Positions 11,839-21,855 of a DNA stretch of 64,000 nt are shown in pieces. The DNA lies in assembly GCA_029876055.1 (NCBI GenBank), contig CM056875.1:620001-684000 (forward strand), in the 5' to 3' direction. The position numbers and the translations under genes are program-made. The stretch comes from Madurella fahalii (Eukaryota; Ascomycota; Sordariomycetes; Sordariales). Each line of letters opens with the position of its first letter. The first letter of the stretch is position 1. The notes under the pieces were generated by a model, which worked only from the letters and a program-made list of their open reading frames with translations, made no database searches and had not been told where the DNA came from.

Positions 11839-12221
11839 TTAGATAGTTCTTCTTTCTACTCTGTTTTACCCGAACAAGGGCGTGCAGTACGTAGGTAGGT
11901 AGGTAGGTAGTTAGCCAAAACCCATGGGTACCTATATTAACAGATGAAGTACAGAACTTGTTATTCTAGCCGCTAAATTTACTAGGGCTGACCCACCATT
12001 CTCGGGCGTCTCAGCAGTGCAGGGCGCTTGGTCGCAGCCAGGTGTTTGGTACTGTACCTCACCATCACGACCCTAAACTCATTCAGAAGGCCCTTGTCAG
12101 GTGACCCACATCTACAACGCACGAGCCACTGCGACCTGCACCGGCCCCAGCCTTCCCACCTTCGTTCTCCCTCAGTATTCCCTGACTCCCAACACTCTAG
12201 CAACCATCAGTCAACAGAGCC
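11839..12221. other. Intergenic with GTAG microsatellite
   Basis: Contains five tandem GTAG units at 11891-11910 and then AT-rich sequence. The last 170 bases are the C-rich 5' flank of the next gene. No gene is seen. Confidence 0.5.
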
Positions 12222-13332
12222 ATGACGACTACGTACCCAGAGTACCCTGTCGATGCGGAGATTGATGCCTTCTTCAAGAAAACATCGGCAACCCGCGCCG
12301 CATGCGACGCCAGAGCGAGAGAGCTTGCCGGCGACAATGTCGTTCCTGTCGAAATCCAAGGCGTATGCAGCTATTCCGTCTATGCTGGTCCTGAACTGGA
12401 ATACGTAGTTCAGTTCCGCCTCGAATCTCTAGCACTCAAGGCCGAAGTCACTTCCCAAGTGAACGAGGTCTACGAGTCCCTTGCACCGAAGCTGTCCTTT
12501 GAGGGCAAGGTAGGGGAAGGGGAGGCGGAGGGAGAGGCTGGAGGGCCGCTCTACGTCTACTTAATGACCCGTGTACGCGGGGTAACACATCTAGATTTTA
12601 TCCTGGCACATCACACCCCGGAAAACTCTCCCGACAATCGTGCCTGGCGCAAAAACATTATCGGCGACATCGCGCAGTATGTTTGCACTATTAACACTTG
12701 TTAAGACCCGGTGCTCATCCTATTCGCAGCTTCATGGCTTTGTCTTGGAAAGCCCCTCGGCCAGTCAGCCCAGAGCACCGCGCCAGGTTGAAACGGACTT
12801 ACATCAGAGACCTATAAGCCCTGTATTCCGCGCTTCCCCCCGATTCCAATCCATCATCCAAACCTGTATCGACTCGATTGACAATATCCTGTCTCTACCC
12901 ATGGTTCTCCTACATCAATATTTTGGCTCTTGCAACATCATGGTGGATGAGATGACTTGTCATCTCGTTGGTGTCATTGATTGGGCGGAAGCTGAAATAT
13001 GTCCATTTGGGCTTAACTTGCATTCCCTCCAATCCCTGACTGGGAAGCTTCATCTCCGCAACGGCTGGACGCGATTCGAAGACTACGACACCTTACAAGA
13101 CTCCTTTTGGGGTCGGTTTAAACAGGAAGTTGGTGGGTTGTCTGATGATCAGCTTCGGACGATCAAGTTGGCAAGGGCGTTGGGCTTGTTGCTGTCAAGT
13201 GGTTTCACTAGCCGGCTTGCGAACGAGCCAGAGCCAGTGCCTATTGGCGACGACGAGCGCGGCCGCTACAACATGATGTCATTAGATGGATTCCTCATCA
13301 ATCCGCAGACGAAGTTCGACGGCTTAGAGTAA
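12222..13332 (+). pseudogene. Broken aminoglycoside-phosphotransferase-like kinase
   Basis: Relative of the large fungal APH/choline-kinase-like family. Exon 1 (12222-12676) and a 53-nt intron (12677-12729, GTATGT...CGCAG) are still sound, and exon 2 starts in frame with FMALSWKAPRPVSPEHRARL. Three lesions follow. An in-frame TAA lies at 12815-12817. A one-base loss in the C-run near 12836-12841 puts the rest in another frame. The catalytic loop reads HQYFGSCNIMVD where HxDxxxxN is expected, so the catalytic Asp is Tyr. The later metal-binding IDWAEAEI is kept. The downstream frame is open to 13332 and still matches the family. A functional kinase is very unlikely. Confidence 0.8.
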
Positions 13333-13426
13333 CCGCGACAGGGCTCCAACAACAGGCTGGTCGCATGTTTGCGGAAGCAAGTCGCCCAATCAGAGCTGCC
13401 GAATCTGCAGCCTCGCCGACCTGCAC
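13333..13426. other. Short spacer between pseudogene and repeat
   Basis: 94 bases between the end of the broken kinase gene and the TG end of repeat copy A. Nothing is recognised. Confidence 0.4.
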
Positions 13427-13860
13427 TGAAACGGTGCAGCAAAACACATCTACACCACATACCCCAGGGCATCAAAACACGGGGGGAGGGTAATGAGGCC
13501 AAATTCCGGAACAGACAAGATAAACAAGACAGGCCAGGCGACGCCTACAACACATTAGGCTCCTGCAGCCTGAACAATGTCACAACATATTACAAAGAGA
13601 GCTCTCTCTAGTCAGAAGGAGACTACCTTGCACGCAAACAAGCTCGTCAATTAAGCCTTTAACAAGTGTAGAAAAGAGTACTAGATTTATCCTCTTGTTC
13701 TAAGGCAAGGAGCAATGGTCAAAACGGCCCTACATATGGTCCGAAAGTAAAATGGACCCTGGCAAGTCCAGCCCCCGGAACGCAATCCTGTATAACCTTG
13801 TGACCAGAGGGACCCCATCCCCTGGGGACAGTTTCCCCCGGTTCAATATTACTATAACAT
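13427..13860 (+). repeat. Dispersed LTR-like repeat, copy A
   Basis: This stretch matches the reverse complement of 25329-24822 over most of its length. Shared blocks include a start of TGAAAYGGTGCAG then ACACATCTACACC, then GACAAGACAGGCCAGGCGAC, then GGAGCAATGG, then GGCAAGTYCAGCCCCC. It begins with TG like a retrotransposon LTR. The far end is diverged and its boundary is approximate. No reverse transcriptase, integrase or gag frame is found next to it, so it is probably a solo LTR or relic. Confidence 0.7.
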
Positions 13861-14792
13861 ATTATCCGCCTTGCTATTATCTCAGGGAATACCATCCATC
13901 CCTCCCCAAAACGCCCTTATTACACTATCCAAACCATACCGACGAGGTTCAGGAATCGTATCAGGACGTCATTACTAGCTGATGGTATCGTGTTTTCTTT
14001 ATACATACCCAGTATGGATAAGTCTGGCTGTTTCAGATGTTTTCAGTTGTTTCGTCATGGTGAAAACTTAGTGGTCAAATTGGTGGTGTGCAGGGGCAAA
14101 GCATCGGCCGTAGTGGAAACTCTTAGCAGTTTAATAGTAGGAGAGTGTTTGTGGCGTGGGTGCAAGTTACCCACTCACACCACTGCACACCAATGCAGGG
14201 CCATTTAAGTATTTTTTTTTTTTAGGGGTGGGGGGGGGGGGGGGCTCGCAGACTTGCTTAAGTTTCTAGTGGCCAAGAGGAATGAGATTATAAAGGAGGC
14301 GTATAAGACGCAAGTGTTACGGTACGCGGCGCGCACTACATGGTGATGGCCTACGGCGCAGCTGCTTGACTGCACAACGTCCTACTTGTAGTGTACTGCT
14401 ATCGCGTTGCCTGCTTGTGCTGTGACAAGTAAGCAATGCCAATTATCGAAAAGCGACCTGATTTTTGCTATGTTTATACCCGACCAATTCTGGGCCCACC
14501 GATTGCGGTATGCAGCTTTCAAATGCGCAACATGCCAGGCGCCAGCCACAGATTTGCACTTCTCAGAGTTGATGATTTTCATAGCGTCTTCAATTATTGA
14601 TTAAGTTATAGGAAGGAGGCTGCCTTGGTGGGGTTTGTCACCATAAGCCATCCTTTCCAAGATCCGTCCGTGTCTCGTTCTAGCGATGAATCCAGCGGCA
14701 CCATCACAGTTAAGCGACTCAGCAAGTTGCCACGGCCCTTCCCCGGTGAGTTAAGGCCCTCAGAAACCAGCGGAACTTTTCTCAGGGACCGG
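13861..14792. other. Intergenic with T/G homopolymer tract
   Basis: A run of T (12) at about 14212-14223 is followed by G4, T and then G15 (14230-14244), a strongly asymmetric low-complexity tract. No gene or RNA is recognised in the rest. Confidence 0.5.
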
Positions 14793-15285
14793 TTAAGTGC
14801 AGCGAAGAGACATGGTGCGGTCGTTCCTGAGCAGGGTTGTCAGCAGTGCTTGATGAAATATAAAAAGGGAGAACGGCTACTCACCAACCAATTGTGCGCA
14901 GGTTGGCGATGCTGGGGTAACGAATGCCCCCGTACGCGCTACCACGACAGCGGCTGTTGTCATATATAGTACAGGTCACGCCAGCAGAGGGACCAAACGA
15001 GCTAACAATCCTAGGCCAACCATTCCCCAGGGAGTCTACAGATTTGCCAACTCAGACGAGTGCGCTTGTTTTGTTGGAAAAGGGCTACTCACGGCATTCA
15101 CCGGTGTTGAGGCCAAGGTTCTGTGTGATACCATTCCAGTTGATATACTGGGTGATGTACACAGTGTAACGAGCACGTTTGTCGAGAGTGATGCCGGTAT
15201 CTCGGGCCTAGGAAGGGGGAGCGGGAGCCGGAGCGGCGACCACGATGCCGGCAAGGGCAGAAATGACAACGGTGAAGATCTTCAT
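14793..15285 (-). pseudogene. Small secreted cysteine-containing protein with one nonsense codon
   Basis: A three-exon gene can be read: 15285-15093, 15035-14885 and 14826-14793. Introns have GTGAGT donors and TAG/CAG acceptors, and the frame holds to a TAA, giving 125 codons. The N-terminus MKIFTVVISALAGIVVAAPA is a classic signal peptide. The mature part has four Cys (in GEC, VTCT, SRCRG, SLRCT) and short Tyr/Gly-rich strands (RARYTVYITQYINW, YDNSRCRGSAYGG) that suggest a small beta-rich extracellular fold. Codon 26 (15210-15208) is TAG, just after the signal peptide in the pro-region. A single C-to-T change from CAG would explain it. Everything downstream is undamaged, so the loss is recent, is a strain polymorphism, or is an assembly error. 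I do not recognise the function. A TATAAG box lies about 115 bases upstream. Confidence 0.65.
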
Positions 15286-15398
15286 CTTGAAGAGATGGGA
15301 TTGGTGTTGCTTTGGGTGAGAAGAGATTAACGTTTGACTGGGTTGTTGCTGCCGGGGCTGGTGGTAAGGGGCAGGCTGGATGGAGGAGGAAACTAGTT

Positions 15399-15404
15399 CT
15401 TATA
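15399..15404 (-). promoter_or_regulatory. Candidate TATA box of the small secreted-protein gene
   Basis: On the minus strand this reads TATAAG, about 115 bases before the ATG at 15285. Spacing and sequence fit a fungal TATA element, but there is no transcript evidence. Confidence 0.35.
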
Positions 15405-18116
15405 CTTTTTCGATCTGTGTTTTGACCTACCACTGCCCGTGATAATTTCGCAGCTCATTCCCTGCAATCAGAATTGTACGCGTGGTAGACCATGGCCTCG
15501 CTTGCTTCAGGTTTGCTGTGTTGGGTCTGTTGTTAGCCACTTGTATCACATCAGCCGTCAAGGCACATTCATCTACACCTTCATGGGCCAGTATGATAGG
15601 ATCCCAATGTTGCATACTTTGAACATGTACATAACTGCAACTGTGCCAGAGTCATGCAGGTCTCGACCGATGCCAATTCCCCCATCATCTGAGAAATGGG
15701 ACGCGTAACACACTAAACAACATTTTGCAGAAATCTCTCCGCTTTGGATCTAATTATGGGGTATCATACGGTGCGCGACTCGCTTACCATGTATGTCAGA
15801 CTCAATACCCCCTTAACACTTCAATGAGAATGACATTTCGTATGCAGGGTTCTTCTGGAGTAGTAGTTGGTTGTACAAATACTTCCATCCTTGCCATCTG
15901 ATTCAGGGCCATCATTGACGCCTAATTCGGCTGGCTACACTGACCGAATCCCATTGTAGACCCACATGTGCGGCAACCCATTGGAGGGCTTGACAGCATG
16001 CTCTCAAGGAGTCTTACCAACACTTGTACTACGGAGGTGTCGTGGTGTGAATGCCTACGTACCTACGTTGCCGCGATTCCGGGCTGAGAGCGAGACGGTG
16101 GCTCCTAAATTCGACTTAGGAAGCAAGTACTAGAATCTCTGGGGCTATCTACATGCACCCAAATATATTCTGGTTCTCTACCGTACTCCGCTAGTCAACC
16201 TACACTTTAATTATCGAGTACTATTGAAAGAGCGCGTGTAATACACCACTATAAATCACGCGTATCCCTTCTTCGCAGAGCCACTTTAAAGGCGCAATAC
16301 AGTCATCTCATTTCCAATTCTCGGGAGAAGAGAAATTACAGCACCGTTATCTTTGTTGGTGCAGGGCTCGGGCCGACCGGCAACTGTTGGCTGTCAGCTA
16401 GTGCTGAGCCGTCTAAGAGTTGGAGGTTCCGTCAAGTGACGCTCTTATACCCCGTAAAGCTCTCTCCGCCGCCATGTCATAGTCTAATTATTATGTACGT
16501 ACAGCCCAGATCAGGAGGTAATCTGTGACCGGAAATTCAACCACTTTCCAGCGTTTATGCAGTGCACCAAGAAACATGTACAAATTGTGTCGTTGTACAG
16601 TTAATAGACTGGGTTCTATCCCGGAGTTTGGGACATGCTCTAGAGTATAATTAGCCCCAATTACCCAAAGGCTTATGGCCAAGACGTTACTGTATTGAGT
16701 GGCAGGTGGATCATGCTGTTCAACTCTAAAGCTGTTGATAAACGGCGCAGCCAACAAACAGCACCGAACCAACCGGGTATTGTGCCACACTTGTGCCCTT
16801 CGTTCTTCAAACCCAGCTATGAATGCACATGTACTGGACAGATACGTACGACTATGTGACTAAAAGTGTCGTTGTACTGTACAGCGGTTGATGCATGTCT
16901 CTTTACGTAACATAATTAGATGACGCGTAGACCTTAAGTTCCTCTCCTCTCCACAACGCTACACATCAACGTCCCTAACTACCTATGTACGCGTGATATC
17001 TCTACAATCTAATATGCCCGTAGCTGGCAATTAAGCCAGAAAATTAAGCCTTCGAGGCTCTTCAAAAATGATCATCTTCAACCCCGACGCATAAAAACTC
17101 TAGTGTGTTCGCCGGCCAGGTCCGCCAGCACAACCCGATCCCCCTCCAAGCCGCAAATTCGCAGACCTAAGAGAGGAGGTAGAAGTTCAATACATGGCCG
17201 ACTTAGTCCTAGACATTGTCGCACCTAGATTATGTGGTGTGGGAGACATGGCTAGTCAACTGCTAGACGTATACGTCACGTCCCATTTGGGCAAACCTAG
17301 GCTCGATACTTTGGCTGTCGCTAACCAGAGCTCTCTTGTAGGCCTTTATCAGTGTAAGTACGGCTACGAGTGCGCTAGGTGCAAAGATCCGAAGGTTATG
17401 AGTGACGGTCGCGCTTGTACGAAATACCAGGGGCGTGGACAACATTAGATGAGAATGTGCGACAAGATGAGGTTTATGATTGGCACCACCTTCACGGACA
17501 TTGAGGCCACGGCCTGCAACGGTCGTATAAGATGGAACTAGCCCAAGCTAGCAATCATGTTAAGGGAAGGAGACCTTGCAACGGGGATCAAGGCTACAAC
17601 GTCGACTTGGGGTAATTATTAATCCTGTGAGTGGTGGCATGAGTAGCAACGAGCGGGCGGGAGGGGGAAGGAGAAGGGGTGTTGGTTGGGAGAGAGGTAT
17701 CCTGTCCAGCGCCGGGAAACGACGTCATAAACAGACACCTTAGAGTGAGCCTCCATTCCTTTGTATAATGCGCAATATTTTGCCAATGGATGAAATAGCT
17801 AGAGGCGGATAGAGGCAGTACGTTTGCATGTAGTAGTTAGAATAAGAGACGAGTTAGACGAAGAGGAAATTGTGGAGTAAACCTCGGTGACACTGTATCC
17901 ATTTTTATTGGTAATTAGTAAGTGTTTCATCGATTTATCCCCTATTTCAACCAAGTTAGGTAGGTACCTAGCTACTAATCACGTTCTCGATACCCGAATC
18001 CATTGGGCCGCAACGCTTCGCTTTCTTGACGGTACCACAGCGGACCAACACACTGTTTCCACGTAATATAACTACTACTATCAGCGTTACATTAAAACGA
18101 GTACAGAAGTGGAATT
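15405..18116. other. Gene-poor stretch, nothing convincing
   Basis: About 2.7 kb without a recognisable gene. Frames at 16491-16790 (-) and 17194-17448 (+) are open but match no family I know and show no splice or domain signal. The stretch has scattered TA-rich parts and no obvious terminal repeats. Confidence 0.45.
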
Positions 18117-18899
18117 ATGAACTTGAAACTTGCAGTTCTCATCGACGCTGACAATGCAATGCCCGGCGTGGCAGACGCACTTCTTGCCGAAGTCGCCAAG
18201 TACGGCACTTCTTTTGTGAGACGGGCGTACGGTGACTGGACCGGCACCAACCTCAAGGGCTGGAAGGAACAGCTTCTCACACGGTCCATCCAACCCATCC
18301 AGCAGTTCTCATACACCCAAGGCAAGAACGCCACCGACTCGGCTATGATCATTGACGCCATGGATCTTCTCTATACCAACCGCTTTGATGGCTTCTGCCT
18401 CGTCTCGAGCGACAGCGACTTTACTCGCTTGGCAGCTCGCATCCGGGAGTCCGGGCTCGTTGTGTACGGCTTCGGTGAGCGGAAGACTCCCAAGCCCTTC
18501 GTTGCGGCCTGCGACAAGTTCATCTACTTTGAGAACCTCAACATCATACCCGACGATCATTCGGCCGCACCGCAGTCCAGCGCCAGCGCCGTCAGCCCGA
18601 CCCACAAGCGGGCGCCGCCGTTGCCGGTCAAGATTGACGCTAAGCTAGAACGGCAGCTTCGGATAGCAGTGGAAGCGTCTTCAGACGAGGAGGGGTGGGC
18701 CAACCTCGCCAAGGTCGGCACCCTGATTAGCAACCAGCGTCCCGACTTTGATCCGCGCACGTATGGATATTTCAAATTCAGCGAGGTGGTTATGGCGACG
18801 AATGCATTCGAGATTGTAAAGAGAACCCCCGCAGAGGGCAAGGCGGTTGTCATGTACGCGCGGGACAAGAAACGGAAGCAAGCAAGTTCTGGGAGCTGA
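18117..18899 (+). CDS. NYN-domain putative ribonuclease with C-terminal LOTUS/OST-HTH domain
   Basis: Predicted PIN-like RNase of the NYN (LabA/DUF88) family joined to an RNA-binding OST-HTH/LOTUS domain. The single exon encodes 260 aa. The NYN domain spans about residues 4-145. Acidic positions that would bind metal are D10 and D12 (LIDADNA), D74 (GKNATDSAMIID), and D99 and D101 (LVSSDSDFTRLA). YGFGERKTPKPFVAACDKF closes the domain. A Pro/Ser linker (about 146-172) leads to the LOTUS domain (about 175-250; SSDEEGWANLAKVGTLI, then FKFSEVV). This arrangement and length match the common bacterial COG1432 proteins closely, and there is no intron. It stands alone, far from other genes. Bacterial origin by transfer is plausible. 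Function in the fungus is unknown. Confidence 0.9.
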   Translation: MNLKLAVLIDADNAMPGVADALLAEVAKYGTSFVRRAYGDWTGTNLKGWKEQLLTRSIQPIQQFSYTQGKNATDSAMIIDAMDLLYTNRFDGFCLVSSDSDFTRLAARIRESGLVVYGFGERKTPKPFVAACDKFIYFENLNIIPDDHSAAPQSSASAVSPTHKRAPPLPVKIDAKLERQLRIAVEASSDEEGWANLAKVGTLISNQRPDFDPRTYGYFKFSEVVMATNAFEIVKRTPAEGKAVVMYARDKKRKQASSGS

Positions 18900-19561
18900 G
18901 CAACGTTCGCCATTCCGGCAGGGCACCAACTTATGTAATTATTCAGACGCACGACCAAGACGCGCTAGATTAATACCCCAAGCCTTTGGACCTGACTGGA
19001 TATGATGGCCGTTTCCATGGGTACGTGTCGTATCGTACCGTGTGTGTGCTCCTTAAGGTTGAGGTAATAATAAAAGCTTTATAAACCTAGGTCTTATATA
19101 ACTAAATTACGGTACCTAGGCTAACTTACCGGGTCCTTGACAGTGAGCAGCTACTACCGCGATCCGATGCCGTCTCGTATTGTGGTAATGCCCACCATGT
19201 CGCGTGACCAAGCCTCATCTTGAACTTTTACGCTGCTTCGGAACAGTTTTCCCCCAGACGATGCCAAAGAGCTGCTGAACGGGATCCGCACTTAGGTACC
19301 TACTCCAGCGCTAGCCCATGGCTCCCGGAACACCCCCCACCCCGGCGCGGCCCTAAGCACACCTTAACTATGTCTTGGCCGTTTATCCCACTAGCCGAAC
19401 CTTGTTATCCGACGACACCCTCTTCGTGCGCTAAAACCGCTTAGCTTTGCATCCCAAGGACAAGATGATGCTGATAGCCCTCGACATTCCGCCCGTTGTC
19501 TTCTAAATGAAGGAAGCAGAGAATTCTACCTAGGTGGTATGTGCCCGCCGCGAGAGAAAAA
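18900..19561. other. AT-richer intergenic gap
   Basis: The stretch at 19050-19120 is TA-rich (taataataaaagctttat and similar). No gene is seen. Confidence 0.5.
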
Positions 19562-20385
19562 CTAACGTTGAACAGATGATTTCCTTACCGCTGCATTGCC
19601 CCAGCTCACCCCGCGGAAGATGGATCGCGCTCCAGGCCGCCGCAGCCGAGGTGGCACCGGCGCCTCACGGCTCACCGTCTGTATTTTCATCCGCGGTCCC
19701 CCCAGCAAGCCCGGACCCAGCAACGCGTCGCTGTAGTTAACTACCAACAGCTTGATCGCCGTCTCCGTGTCCTGGAAGCGGTCCATGAGCTCCCGAAACA
19801 CCCCGACGAGCTGCTCGGCTTGCTCCGCATTTTTGAGCACATCCTCGGCATCCACAACGAGGAAGCACGTCTTGAGATGACGGAGGGTGCAGCAGAGGAG
19901 GTTGAGCCATTCGGCTTCGGAGTGCGAGGCGTGCAGCTTGGCCGTGGTGAAGTTGTTGGGCTGGGACGCTACCAGCTTGGGAACCTGTTTCAGCGACTGG
20001 AAAACGAGGCTCCTCAGCACCTCGGTCGTGGAGACGGTGCTCTGCTCCTCAATGCTGATGCTGGGCAGGTACCAAATGACTTTCTTGGAACACAGCTGGC
20101 CGATCAGCTCGGTAGCGATCTCCTTCACGCGAGTGTGCGCCCTCGGCTGTGTTTGGAGGATCAATGACGATGACCGGGGCGCCAAGACCCATTCTCCGAC
20201 GCTCCGCAGGATCCTAACCGTGTCCTGGTTTTAGCTTCTCCAGGGAGACGATCGTTTGATGAGCGACTTGTGTTTCCGAAGAGCATCTTCCGGGAATCTC
20301 TTGGGCTTCAACACGCCGAGAATCTGGTCGAAGTGCATGTCGATGACTCTCGTACTGAGCCCGACTTTGCTGCTTGGTCATCTTC
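19562..20385 (-). pseudogene. C-terminal half of a DUF7708/STAND-like fungal protein, broken
   Basis: Reads as the second half of the DUF7708-type protein whose first half lies at about 21855-21000. It begins near HFDQILGVLKPKR (about 20350) and reaches RILRSVGEWVLAPRSS, then ILQTQPRAHTRVKEIATELI and STTEVLRSLVFQSLKQVPKL, and then LLCCTLRHLKTCFLVVDAEDV. The last two resemble the P-loop-region strands and Walker B-like strand of STAND proteins, but no intact GKT/S motif is visible. A TAA or frame change occurs near 20230-20240 in the first part. The downstream frame is open from 20185 to 19562. With the first half displaced and the reading frame interrupted, a normal product is not possible. 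Confidence 0.55.
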
Positions 20386-20902
20386 GCTTTCGCGGGCGTT
20401 GCTGTCAGCAATACAAGGGCGAGACAAATTTGGGCAATCACACACGTACTGCTTCTGCTGATGCCGGGTCAACAAATCCGCCCGATGAAATGCCCGCTCA
20501 CAGTTCGGACACTGGAACCGAGGCTCTGCGTGACTTAATTGGTGGCACCTAGGCGGCATATGAGCATCAACGCACCGGATGGAAGAGGAGGGGAGAAGCC
20601 AAAGACGGCCGGCCAGGGAGGGCGTGAAGCTCACCTTAGATGTTCAGCTCGTGTGAAGGTCTATGTCGATGGTCAGCATAGGCGCCGGCAGGGTAGAGAG
20701 AGAGCATGCTTCGTACCTTGGGCGGCTTGCAGATGGTGCAGACATGGACCGGCAAACCCTTCTGCGCTTTGCTGACCCGGCCTGACTTTGGAGTGATCCT
20801 CGTTGGCAGTTGGGCTGGCGCGGGATGCATGCGCACAGGTCTCTGCGGGCCACCGCTCGTCGATGGCGACGAGACGACCGAGCCATACCTTCTCGGCTCC
20901 AT
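20386..20902 (-). CDS. C2H2 zinc-finger transcription-factor fragment
   Basis: Exons 20902-20717, 20660-20635 and 20548-20450 splice in frame, with GTACGA and GTGAGC donors and ATAG and CTAG acceptors. They give a 62-residue leader and then two zinc fingers. The first is VHVCTICKPPK-TFTRAEHLR-CHQLSH and the second is FQCPNCERAFHRADLLTRHQ. This is the N-terminal DNA-binding pair of a common fungal C2H2 regulator. A fourth exon is possible after a GTACGT donor, but it soon runs into a stop inside sequence that belongs, in another frame, to the DUF7708/STAND piece. The regulatory middle-homology region expected after the fingers is absent. The position after LR that is usually Arg is Cys here (EHLRCHQ). 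The piece lies between two halves of another gene. Confidence 0.6.
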
Positions 20903-21855
20903 CGCATCGTTGCTCGTCGTGCTCCGACGGCGGGCGGATGGCTGGTCGTAGGTGCTGACAGGGACGACGGTGGAGACGAGGAGGAGGACGAGATGGTGGC
21001 AGCAGGGCCAGCGCGAGGCAGCATGTCTTTCACGTTGGAGTGGATATCTCCGAGTTTAGCATTATCACCTAGCTCGCAGTTAGCACGGGGATTGCCCTTC
21101 CCTTCATACTGCTCCTCGTCGGGCTTCTTACAGCTGACAATTCGCAATATCGCTCCCACCGCGGCGGTAAGCTCTTCATGAGCGAGGTTGAACTTGACTT
21201 GCATCTCGTGAAGTTTCCGCTCGTGTTCTGCTAATCTCCTGCTCTCTTCTTGCAACAGAATCTTGATGTCGCGAATGTCGACCTTGGAAGCGAGGCTCGA
21301 GATGTCGTCGATCGTCTTGGCGTAGAGCATGATTTGATCGACCGTTTCCTTGTAGCTCAACTCGAACGGCTTGAAGAGTGCGGTGAGTGTTCGGCCAGCC
21401 GGCCCGACGTTATACCACTTGATGGCTTGCTGGAGGAAGAGCAAGATATGCGCGTACAGACTCGCGACGGCGCTCTTCATCTCGTCGGTCTGATACAGCT
21501 CGGCGCTGAGCTCACACCGCGGGAGGGCTTGAGCAATCCAGGAGAGCGCCTTGGCGAACTGGGATACCAGGTTCTCGTGGTTTATAACTCCCATCAAGAT
21601 GAACTTCACGGCGCCCCAGATCAGGGCCACATACTCCGGGTGGCGCTGAGAGAGCACATCCAATACCTGCCCGTAGTACATGATCCTCCTGGACAGCCCC
21701 CTGATCCATGACTTCGCCCCCTGCTTGTTCAGTAATGCTCGGTTGTATTTGGATTCTGCTCGCTGCGTCGTCTCTAGCAGATCGTGGAGAGTTGTTGACG
21801 TTACGGTTCGGAGCCATTCTGTCGCTTTGGTGTTGCCTTCGAACTCTCGTTTCCC
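20903..21855 (-). pseudogene. N-terminal half of a DUF7708/STAND-like fungal protein
   Basis: The open frame runs from about 21855 and is recognisable as TEWLRTVTSTTLHDLLE, then GAKSWIRGLSRRIMYYGQVL, then HPEYVALIWGAVKFILMGV. This is the helical DUF7708-type N-terminal region of fungal NACHT/STAND-like proteins, followed by a coiled-coil-like stretch (LLQEESRRLAEHERKLHEMQ). The usual 100-150 residues before TEWLR are missing. The frame instead adjoins the 3' end of the AAA ATPase pseudogene. After about 21000 the homology stops at SNVKDMLPRAGPAA and the C2H2 piece follows. The C-terminal half resumes near 20385. As it stands this is a truncated fragment with no start of its own except internal Met codons (for example 21681). 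Confidence 0.6.

Noticed and set aside
16491..16790. 99-codon minus frame
   Set aside because: No resemblance, sits in sequence with many stops nearby, no promoter signal.
17194..17448. 84-codon + frame with several Cys
   Set aside because: Lacks a signal peptide or known motif; chance is as likely as a gene.
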